Assembly: GCA_012511995.1 (NCBI GenBank)
Contig: JAAZFA010000190.1
Coordinates: 1 to 6,167 of the forward strand
Length of the DNA stretch: 6,167 nucleotides
Direction of reading: 5' to 3'
Origin: Thermoproteota archaeon
GTDB lineage: Archaea > Thermoproteota > Bathyarchaeia > Bathyarchaeales > Bathycorpusculaceae
Each line of letters starts with the position of its first letter. The first letter of the stretch is position 1. Shown piece by piece: positions 1 through 5,167 of this stretch. The position numbers and the translations under genes are program-made. Under the pieces are notes generated by a model, which was not told the origin of the DNA, ran no database searches, and saw nothing but the letters and a program-made list of their open reading frames with translations.

Positions 1-651
1 CCCACTCAACGATAAATCCATGCCTTTAACCACATAAGGCAACGAAATCAGCTCTTCGCCCCGAAGCGCCATTTGCTCGATAATGGCTCCAATCGGCAAA
101 CCTTTCTTAGTTTTCAATCCAGCTTCTCGACCAAAAACATCTAGACAATTACCTAAGGCTATGTCGAGAGTTTCACCAAACACGCGATAGCGGCCTGATT
201 CAAAGGCGGTAACTAATGTGTTGCCTCCGGAAGCATAAAGAGTCACTGGATCTTTAGCGCCTGTTTGGAGTTTGCCAATTTCTATATGTGCGACGGAATG
301 GTTAACACCGACTAATGGAATACCCAGATACACAGCTAATGCCCTAGCGACAGTTGCACCTGTACGCAAGGATGGACCAAGACCCGGACCTTGTGAGAAC
401 GCAATGCACGTTAATTCTTTAGCTTTTATTTCCGATTTAGTAAATGCATCCTGCAAGACTAATTCAGCTACTTCTGCGTGGTGTCTTGCAGCTTCACGAG
501 GATGGATGCCGCCCTCAGTTGGTATGTAGCTATCTGATTGATTAGCTAGAATTTCACCATTAAAGGCTGCTATGCCAACGCCAAAATCATCAGCTGTACA
601 TTCTATACCCAAACAATATTTGCCGTCTATATGTCGAAAGTCGTTGCTCAT
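1..651 (-). CDS. kae1: Kae1, tRNA N6-threonylcarbamoyladenosine synthase catalytic subunit (partial, C-terminus beyond window)
   Basis: Kae1 (TsaD/OSGEP family) is the catalytic subunit of the KEOPS complex. It transfers the threonylcarbamoyl group to A37 of ANN-decoding tRNAs in the cytoplasm. I translated the minus strand from ATG at 651 and found 217 uninterrupted residues running off the left edge. Family motifs are clear: LGIECTADDFGVGI near residues 14-27, GGIHPREAARHH at 47-58, SQGPGLGPSLRTG at 86-98, the metal-binding NHSVAH (H118 and H122), YASGGNT at 139-145, GETLDIALGN at 159-168 and VKGMDLSLSG at 208-217. The family is about 325 residues, so roughly a third is missing. Whether Bud32 kinase is fused at the C-terminus, as in some archaea, cannot be seen. 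The start is supported by a GAGG six bases upstream and by a stop in the same frame about 55 bases upstream. The gene is divergent from the TFE-beta-like gene. Confidence 0.96.
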   Translation of the reverse strand, partial: MSNDFRHIDGKYCLGIECTADDFGVGIAAFNGEILANQSDSYIPTEGGIHPREAARHHAEVAELVLQDAFTKSEIKAKELTCIAFSQGPGLGPSLRTGATVARALAVYLGIPLVGVNHSVAHIEIGKLQTGAKDPVTLYASGGNTLVTAFESGRYRVFGETLDIALGNCLDVFGREAGLKTKKGLPIGAIIEQMALRGEELISLPYVVKGMDLSLSG

Positions 652-675
652 ATGGTTCCTCTTGTTTTCAGGGAT

Positions 676-690
676 ACATATTTTTATGTG
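676..690 (-). promoter_or_regulatory. Candidate TATA box for kae1
   Basis: Read on the minus strand, this stretch contains ATAAAAATA, centred near 683 and about 30 bases upstream of the kae1 ATG at 651. A TSS some 26 bases downstream would fall just before the start codon, giving a very short leader. The GAGG at 658-661 would then lie at the extreme 5' end, so the exact TSS is uncertain. Motif and spacing are seen; promoter function is inferred. Confidence 0.4.
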
Positions 691-698
691 AATCCAAC

Positions 699-710
699 GC
701 TTATATTACT
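699..710 (+). promoter_or_regulatory. Candidate TATA box for the TFE-beta-like gene, leaderless geometry
   Basis: TATATTA at 702-708 is centred about 28 bases before the ATG at 733. That is the distance expected if transcription starts at or within a base or two of the start codon. It supports the 733 start over the earlier in-frame ATG at 631, which would lie upstream of the promoter and inside the 5' end of kae1. A weak GGAAG at 720-724 could act as a ribosome-binding site if the TSS is further upstream. Confidence 0.45.
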
Positions 711-732
711 GTATTATTCGGAAGATGCTAAA

Positions 733-1182
733 ATGCCAAAGCGTAACGACCTTGAACAGAAAGCACTCCACTATGTGGTAAATACCGGCTACCAAGGTGT
801 GCTTCAATCAGATTTATGGCGGGAATTGGGCGCAAGCAGTCGAGAGGGATCCCGCGTATCAATTAAGCTTGAAGAGAAAGGGCTTATCCGCCGGGAGAAA
901 GAACTTCAAGATGGTCGATGGACATATAGATTATACCCAAAGAGGTTACCAGCTTCGATAGAAACCATAATCGATTGCCCATGCTTACTTTGCCCTGATA
1001 ATTCAAGATGTGATCCTACAACCACGATCTCACCCAAAAGTTGCCCCAGATTAACTGATTGGATACTAAATTTATCCAAAGATCCAGCTAACTCTGAAAC
1101 TCAGAAAGCAGATAATGAAAGTAGTGAAGCAAACGAAGACACGTCAGAGGATGATTCCGACGCCAAAACAGTGGATACGTGA
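733..1182 (+). CDS. TFE-beta-like transcription initiation factor (winged helix plus C-terminal Fe-S motif; RPC39/RPC34 homologue)
   Basis: This 149-residue protein has three parts. Residues 4-70 look like a winged-helix DNA-binding domain, with QSDLWRELG as helix 2, SREGSRVSIKLEEKGLI as the recognition helix and a charged wing ending in WTYRLYPK. Residues 82-112 hold a cysteine cluster, C84-x2-C87-x5-C93-x10-C104, followed by PRLTDWI. The spacing and the ISPxxC...W context match the cubane Fe-S motif of eukaryotic RPC39 and archaeal TFE-beta. Residues 115-149 are a disordered-looking acidic tail. TFE-beta pairs with TFE-alpha to open promoter DNA with RNA polymerase. An extra cysteine, C82, precedes the motif. 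The start at 733 is chosen because the 34 residues before it look non-conserved, overlap kae1 and precede the likely promoter. It could be a different winged-helix Fe-S regulator, but the combination of features is specific. Confidence 0.78.
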   Translation: MPKRNDLEQKALHYVVNTGYQGVLQSDLWRELGASSREGSRVSIKLEEKGLIRREKELQDGRWTYRLYPKRLPASIETIIDCPCLLCPDNSRCDPTTTISPKSCPRLTDWILNLSKDPANSETQKADNESSEANEDTSEDDSDAKTVDT

Positions 1183-1774
1183 ACGCAAGAACGAGTTTTA
1201 CTACAAAAAAGCTAAAGCTGAAAACTATCGTAGTCGATCTACGTACAAACTAGTTCAAGTTAACAACAAATATGGCTTCATTAAACTGCGCGATGTAGTT
1301 GTTGACCTAGGTGCTGCACCCGGGGGCTGGATACAGGCAGCCCGTAAAATGACAGGTAACCATGGCTTTGTGTTGGGCATTGACTTAAAACCCATCGAAC
1401 CCTTCACACAGGAATACATTCGAACCATAATCGCCGACTTAACTGAACCCGATATAGCTGAGCAAATCCTATCCTTTCTGCCACGCAGACCAGACGTCGT
1501 TCTATCTGACGCTTCCCCAAACGTTACGGGGGTATGGGAGGTAGATCATGCATGTCAAATCGACCTCGCAACCAAGGCTATGAATATAGCTAAATGTATC
1601 TTAAAACCAGGTGGAAACTTTTTTGTAAAAGTTTTTCAAGGTGACTTGTTAGATGACTTCATTCAAGACCTTAAAGTCAACTTTGAAACTGTTAAAATCG
1701 TTAAGCCTCCGGCTAGCCGTGCTAAAAGCAGTGAAGAATACCTGCTTGCTTTAAATCTCAAAAGTAATTCATAG
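1151..1774 (+). CDS. rlmE: 23S rRNA (uridine-2'-O-)-methyltransferase, RlmE/FtsJ family
   Basis: SAM-dependent 2'-O-methyltransferase of the RrmJ/FtsJ family, expected to methylate a uridine in large-subunit rRNA. From the chosen ATG it has 207 residues, close to the 209 of E. coli RlmE. The substrate-binding start QWIRERKNEFYYKKAKAENY leads into RSRSTYKL. Motif I is DLGAAPGGW at 52-60. The K-D-K-E catalytic tetrad can be placed at K33, D120 (LSDASPN), K160 (FFVKVFQG) and E195 (SSEEYLLA). The start is uncertain. ATG 1151 matches the family N-terminus and overlaps TFE-beta by 32 bases, but its AGAGG sits immediately before the ATG with no spacing. ATG 1115 or GTG 1124 would give longer overlaps (68 or 59 bases) and an extra basic leader. 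The overlap suggests co-transcription and possibly translational coupling with TFE-beta. Confidence 0.93.
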   Translation: MIPTPKQWIRERKNEFYYKKAKAENYRSRSTYKLVQVNNKYGFIKLRDVVVDLGAAPGGWIQAARKMTGNHGFVLGIDLKPIEPFTQEYIRTIIADLTEPDIAEQILSFLPRRPDVVLSDASPNVTGVWEVDHACQIDLATKAMNIAKCILKPGGNFFVKVFQGDLLDDFIQDLKVNFETVKIVKPPASRAKSSEEYLLALNLKSNS

Positions 1775-1907
1775 AAATCGGAATCTAATTCTATACCTCC
1801 AAATTGACTTATTAGCAAAAGTTAAATTGACAGAAACGTTAAACTCGGTGGCAAATGGTTTTAGTGCAGACAAAATAACGTTAAAGCAACGTAAGGAAGA
1901 ATAAACT
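1775..1907. other. Intergenic region between rlmE and the first SpoIIM-like gene
   Basis: This 133-bp AT-rich gap holds no plausible open frame or RNA gene. It contains two copies of AACGTTAAA (1835-1843 and 1877-1885) and an AT-rich stretch CAAAATAA at 1871-1878. That stretch is a reasonable TATA candidate for a start near 1900. A purine-rich AAGGAAG at 1893-1899, eight bases before ATG 1908, is a likely ribosome-binding site. The rlmE stop lies in a small possible hairpin, ATAGAA/TTCTAT at 1771-1794, which is too weak to call a terminator. Confidence 0.5.
1835..1885. repeat. Pair of AACGTTAAA direct repeats, possible operator
   Basis: The nine-base sequence AACGTTAAA occurs at 1835-1843 and again at 1877-1885, 42 bases apart start to start, which is four helical turns at 10.5 bp per turn. 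Each copy contains the palindrome AACGTT, which could be bound by a dimeric regulator. The second copy lies just downstream of the possible TATA stretch at 1871-1878, where a bound protein could interfere with initiation. The repeats are seen; a regulatory role is inferred. Chance occurrence in AT-rich DNA is possible. Confidence 0.35.
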
Positions 1908-2489
1908 ATGAAGTATCCTCATTTCTGGGTGGCAGCTACGCGACACCGCAAAAGGATATACTCAACACTCTTTATTCTCATATTGGCCGTGCTAACAACT
2001 ATAACTGGCACAATGTTTCCGTTGAGCGAGCAGGATGCATTAGAAGTCTACAAAAGCTTGAATCAAACTGTAGAACAAGGGCTTGAAAACGAAACTCTAA
2101 TCCAGGACATCTTTGTAAATAATTTTTCTCTTGCCTTACTGATGTTTATCCCAATAGTAGGTCTATTCTTTGGTCTGTATGTTCTATTTAGCACTGGACA
2201 GGCGTTTAGGGCTATTTTTGATATTCAAATAGCAAACGGTATACAGGCTTCTGCAGTGGATATTTCAGCTGAAGTTGCCATATTATCTTTAGTTGCTGTC
2301 GGTTTAGTTTTTCTACTCGAATACGCTTCCTACGCAATTGGCATGACCGAGAGCATATGGTTAGCCCGCAGATTATGGCAAAGACGCTGGCGTGAACTGA
2401 AGTGGACTGCTCTACTAATTGGGACAGTCGCTTTGCTCCTAATAATAGGTGCTATCGTTGAAACGTATACTTTATCAATAGGCATTTAA
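1908..2489 (+). CDS. SpoIIM/DUF95-family integral membrane protein, paralogue A
   Basis: This 193-residue polytopic membrane protein resembles the stage II sporulation protein M family, widespread in archaea that do not sporulate, where its role is unknown. A basic N-terminus (RHRKR at 12-16) precedes a first hydrophobic span at about 19-38. An outer segment of about 30 residues follows, carrying LNQT (51-54). The family-typical IFVNNF (68-73) opens a second span at about 73-95. A third span is at about 123-145 with an embedded glutamate, E138. A basic loop with RRLWQRRWRELKW (154-166) leads to a fourth span at about 167-187. The positive-inside rule places both termini in the cytoplasm. Compared with paralogue B it has about 11 extra residues between spans 2 and 3, and it lacks the GILELMA segment that B keeps. 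AAGGAAG at 1893-1899 supports the start. Confidence 0.8.
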   Translation: MKYPHFWVAATRHRKRIYSTLFILILAVLTTITGTMFPLSEQDALEVYKSLNQTVEQGLENETLIQDIFVNNFSLALLMFIPIVGLFFGLYVLFSTGQAFRAIFDIQIANGIQASAVDISAEVAILSLVAVGLVFLLEYASYAIGMTESIWLARRLWQRRWRELKWTALLIGTVALLLIIGAIVETYTLSIGI

Positions 2490-2520
2490 ACACCCATTTT
2501 ACTACTATTCTGTAAGTTTT

Positions 2521-2525
2521 GGTGA
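2521..2525 (+). promoter_or_regulatory. Ribosome-binding site of SpoIIM paralogue B
   Basis: GGTGA matches the complement of the archaeal 16S rRNA 3' end and lies five bases before ATG 2530. It indicates translation from a leadered, probably polycistronic message rather than a new leaderless transcript. Confidence 0.55.
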
Positions 2526-2529
2526 AAGA

Positions 2530-3081
2530 ATGAAGTGTTTATCATTTTGGCAAAATGTGTCTACCAAAAGAAAACGGGTCTATTCGACATTGCTAGTTCT
2601 TTTAGTTACTATCTTAGCTATGGCAATAGGAAGTTTTACACCACTGGGTCAAAGCGAAGCTCAATTTAGAAGTGACGCTTTAAACCAGACAATAAACGAA
2701 AGCATAGCAAGTAACACTTTAACTGAACGCATCTTCTTTAATAATTTCTTCATTACACTTCTAATGTTCATTCCACTTGTAGGCGCTGGGTTAGGGCTGT
2801 TCATAATTTACAACACCGGAGTCACACTTAGTGCCCTATCGACGATTCATGGATATCCTGCGTACTTAGGCATTCTTGAACTAATGGCAACCCCTGTCTT
2901 CTGGCTAGAATTCGTCGCATACTCAATTGCGATGGCAGGCAGTATCTGGTTGTTTAGGCGAATACTGCAACAACGCTTAAGTGAACTAAAATGGACCGCG
3001 CTGTCCATTGGGATTTCAGCATTGTTGCTGATAATTGGAGCGTTCGTTGAGGTTTGGTTGATAAATGCAGCCAGCCTCTAG
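2530..3081 (+). CDS. SpoIIM/DUF95-family integral membrane protein, paralogue B
   Basis: This 183-residue membrane protein is a tandem duplicate of the gene just upstream, with about 40 percent identity by hand alignment. Shared blocks are RKR-YSTL (14-21), LNQT (51-54), NNF..LLMFIP.VG (71-85), LE..(A)Y.I.M..SIWL.RR (126-144) and ELKWTAL.IG..ALLLIIGA.VE (152-174). Spans lie at about 19-38, 73-95, 112-136 and 156-176. It retains GILELMA (114-120), close to the conserved G-x-x-E segment of SpoIIM proteins, so it is probably the more canonical copy. The gap to paralogue A is only 40 bases, and GGTGA at 2521-2525 is a good ribosome-binding site five bases from the ATG. The two are therefore probably one operon and may form a heteromeric membrane complex. 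No MoxR or DUF58 gene, a common partner in bacteria, is seen nearby. Confidence 0.82.
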   Translation: MKCLSFWQNVSTKRKRVYSTLLVLLVTILAMAIGSFTPLGQSEAQFRSDALNQTINESIASNTLTERIFFNNFFITLLMFIPLVGAGLGLFIIYNTGVTLSALSTIHGYPAYLGILELMATPVFWLEFVAYSIAMAGSIWLFRRILQQRLSELKWTALSIGISALLLIIGAFVEVWLINAASL

Positions 3082-3947
3082 CTCCTGCTTACTTCTAAGC
3101 TTATGTCTAGTGCTCTTATGCTATGGGTTAACTCGCCTATACTAATAATATCGACTTGAGCCGACGCATACTCGAGAATGTTTTCTGAGGTTACCCCACC
3201 ACTAACTTCCAAAATCACATGGTTAAATCCTGCTTTCCGCAATTGTTCACCCGCTTCCATTGCTTCCTTAGGCGCAAAATTATCGAGCATAACTATATCA
3301 GCACCTGCTCTAGCTGCTTTGAGTGCATTTTGTATATCCGTTACTTCTATCTCAATTTTCTTAGTGAAGGAAGTATTAGTTTTTGCTTTCTTCACCGCTT
3401 CCTCAGTATCGCCAAGTATAGCTAAGTGATTGTCTTTGATTAAAACCATATCATCTAAGTGCAGTCTATGGGGGTCACCTCCTCCAATAGCGACTGCTTT
3501 TTTATCGAAATAGAGAAGCCCTGGAGCTGATTTTCGTGTAGCTGCCACTCTAGCTTTTACTTTTGCCTTCAAAAGTTGTTGTGATAACGTATGAGTTTTA
3601 GTAGCGATGCCACTCATTCTAGATAATAGGTTTAGTAATGTACGTTCCACAGAGAGGATTGTTTGAGCGTTCCCAAAGATCACCATGAGAGTCTGTTGTT
3701 TTTCAACTTTGTCGCCGTCAACTACTTTAGCTTCCACTTCAAGTCCCACTAGTTCGGCAAGTATAATTGATTCTTCTATCCCGGCGACAATACCCTCTTG
3801 TTTTGCGACAATCTCGGCTTTCACTTTTAAGTCATGTGCTATAATGGCTGATGCCGTTACGTCTCCTTCGCCCAAATCTTCCACTAAGAATTCTCTAAGG
3901 CGCTCTTCTATGATTCTTCTTGGAATAAACATACTTTTTAATTTCAT
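3078..3947 (-). CDS. nadC: Nicotinate-nucleotide pyrophosphorylase (carboxylating), quinolinate phosphoribosyltransferase
   Basis: NadC converts quinolinate and PRPP to nicotinate mononucleotide, CO2 and pyrophosphate, the entry of de novo NAD synthesis into the pyridine nucleotide pool. The 289-residue length is normal. Motifs in order are EDLGEGDVT (23-31), ERTLLNLLSRMSGIAT (101-116), TRKS (137-140, usually TRKT), GGGDPHR (155-161), LIKDNH (169-174), EIEV (199-202), IVMLDNF (218-224), EVSGGV (247-252) and ISIGELTHS (268-276). These include the basic residues that bind quinolinate and phosphate. The start is ATG 3947; ATG 3932 (residue 6) is an alternative. Neither has a visible ribosome-binding site, suggesting a leaderless or weakly leadered message. 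No nadA or nadB is adjacent. Its stop overlaps that of SpoIIM paralogue B in a shared CTAG, so the two genes are convergent with no spacer. Confidence 0.97.
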   Translation of the reverse strand: MKLKSMFIPRRIIEERLREFLVEDLGEGDVTASAIIAHDLKVKAEIVAKQEGIVAGIEESIILAELVGLEVEAKVVDGDKVEKQQTLMVIFGNAQTILSVERTLLNLLSRMSGIATKTHTLSQQLLKAKVKARVAATRKSAPGLLYFDKKAVAIGGGDPHRLHLDDMVLIKDNHLAILGDTEEAVKKAKTNTSFTKKIEIEVTDIQNALKAARAGADIVMLDNFAPKEAMEAGEQLRKAGFNHVILEVSGGVTSENILEYASAQVDIISIGELTHSIRALDISLEVSRS

Positions 3948-4027
3948 CAGCTATGCTTAAAATGATTACCATTCTTTACTAAACCAAGCTAGAGTTCATA
4001 TAGATTTATCCCCTCAATAGTTACTGT
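3948..4027. promoter_or_regulatory. Divergent promoter region between nadC and the glycosyltransferase gene
   Basis: This 80-bp gap must hold promoters for both genes. On the plus strand CATATAGATTTAT (3998-4010) is centred about 25 bases before ATG 4028, again a leaderless spacing. Read on the minus strand the same AT-rich box gives ATAAATCTATAT, which would start nadC with a leader of roughly 30 bases. A weaker minus-strand TTTAGTAAAG at about 3975-3984 would instead give a near-leaderless nadC transcript. Which one is used cannot be decided from sequence. Confidence 0.45.
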
Positions 4028-5167
4028 ATGCGGTTGCTACTTAGTTGTGCTGAAATTGGTCTTGGTCACGTTTCAAGGATAATCCCATTGGGAAAAAAGT
4101 TGGAGGCGCGTGGACATGAAGTATTTTTATTTTCAGGTGGTAAAGCATACGAGTTATTAAAGAGGGAATTCAGAAGCGTTTACAGGGTTACACCGATATC
4201 TTGGTACGAAAATGCATATGGCATTCTAACTTCAGCATCTCTGCTGAATATATTTTTACCGCTTCCATTTTTCAATGTGGAGTTAAATAAGATTGAAATT
4301 AAAAATTCTAACACATACGAAACTATCCACCGCTACTATGACCTACGAGAGAACATACTCAACATAGCACCTGACATACTCATAGCAGATGGGGACATAA
4401 ACGCCCTAAGGCTTGCAAGTAGATGGAAAATCCCCGCAGTCTACATTGAAAACATGATCCGCCCAAGCTATGGTTTCTCATCATTCCTTAGCCCCGGCGA
4501 GCGATTTTTAGAGCGCTATTACAGAGCTTGCAAAAAAATCATTATTCCCGATAACCCAATGCCTTATACCGTATCAGAATACAGCATTGGCGACATAGCA
4601 CACTTAGGAATAGCAGAACGAACTGAATATGTAGGAAGCTTCGTGGATACTAAACCTGAAACTGGCACACAGGACCATATTTTTGCACCCATTAGTGGCC
4701 CAATCGGCACCCGTGGTCGAATGCTCAAAACACTACTGCCCGTACTAGAGACAGTCAAGAGTAAATGTATAATCAGTTTGGGCACACCGGGCAAGAAAAC
4801 ATCAGCTAAAATCGGCAACTATGAACTACATACTTGGCTCTCTGAAGACGAACGCAGGAAAGCCATGCGTAATGCTAAGTATGTCATTTTTAGTGGTGGC
4901 CATGCGACTTGCTTTGAGACTATCAAGTATAGCAAACCCAGCATTTGCATTCCGACCCAGCCCGAACAGTTAGGTAACGCTGCCAAGTTAGAAAAAATGA
5001 ACTGTAGTATCATGGTTAAGAACAAGAATCAACTTAAGCAAGCTATAGCTACCATGGACGCTAGATTAGATGCTTATACTCAAAACGTTAAAACCTTAAG
5101 TGCATTTTCTGGACGGTTTAAAGGTTTAGATCGTGCAATCAAAATTATTGAAGATTTAAACTGCTGA
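4028..5167 (+). CDS. GT-B fold glycosyltransferase, MurG/UGT-like (MJ1255-type family)
   Basis: This 379-residue protein has two Rossmann-like halves typical of GT-B enzymes. The N-terminal half begins at the very first residues with a beta strand and GLGHVSR (11-17), the acceptor-side glycine loop seen in MurG and in archaeal MJ1255-type proteins. PDILIADGD follows at 115-123. The C-terminal half has FSGGHATCFET (288-298) followed by PTQPEQLGNAAKLE (309-322), the nucleotide-sugar binding region. There is no signal peptide; the hydrophobic, aromatic stretch at about 70-82 (LLNIFLPLPFF) could dock on the membrane, as in lipid-sugar transferases. Donor and acceptor cannot be read from sequence; glycolipid or surface-glycan assembly is plausible. 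No other glycan genes are nearby. The ATG has no ribosome-binding site but lies about 25 bases after a TATA-like box. Confidence 0.83.
   Translation: MRLLLSCAEIGLGHVSRIIPLGKKLEARGHEVFLFSGGKAYELLKREFRSVYRVTPISWYENAYGILTSASLLNIFLPLPFFNVELNKIEIKNSNTYETIHRYYDLRENILNIAPDILIADGDINALRLASRWKIPAVYIENMIRPSYGFSSFLSPGERFLERYYRACKKIIIPDNPMPYTVSEYSIGDIAHLGIAERTEYVGSFVDTKPETGTQDHIFAPISGPIGTRGRMLKTLLPVLETVKSKCIISLGTPGKKTSAKIGNYELHTWLSEDERRKAMRNAKYVIFSGGHATCFETIKYSKPSICIPTQPEQLGNAAKLEKMNCSIMVKNKNQLKQAIATMDARLDAYTQNVKTLSAFSGRFKGLDRAIKIIEDLNC

Noticed and set aside
272..529. Open frame of 85 codons on the plus strand
   Set aside because: It lies wholly inside kae1 on the opposite strand, and its translation shows no family motifs, whereas the minus-strand frame is clearly conserved.
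631..732. Upstream extension of the TFE-beta-like gene to the ATG at 631
   Set aside because: The added 34 residues look non-conserved, overlap the start of kae1 and precede the likely TATA box at 702-708.
1771..1794. Hairpin ATAGAA/TTCTAT as a terminator of rlmE
   Set aside because: The stem is only six AT-rich pairs with a 12-base loop and is not followed by a T run.
3178..3960. Three open frames on the plus strand (3178-3429, 3219-3425, 3685-3960)
   Set aside because: They are antisense shadows of nadC, which has all family motifs on the minus strand.
4564..5025. Two open frames on the minus strand (4564-4818 and 4819-5025)
   Set aside because: They are antisense to the glycosyltransferase, whose C-terminal donor-binding motifs lie in this stretch on the plus strand.
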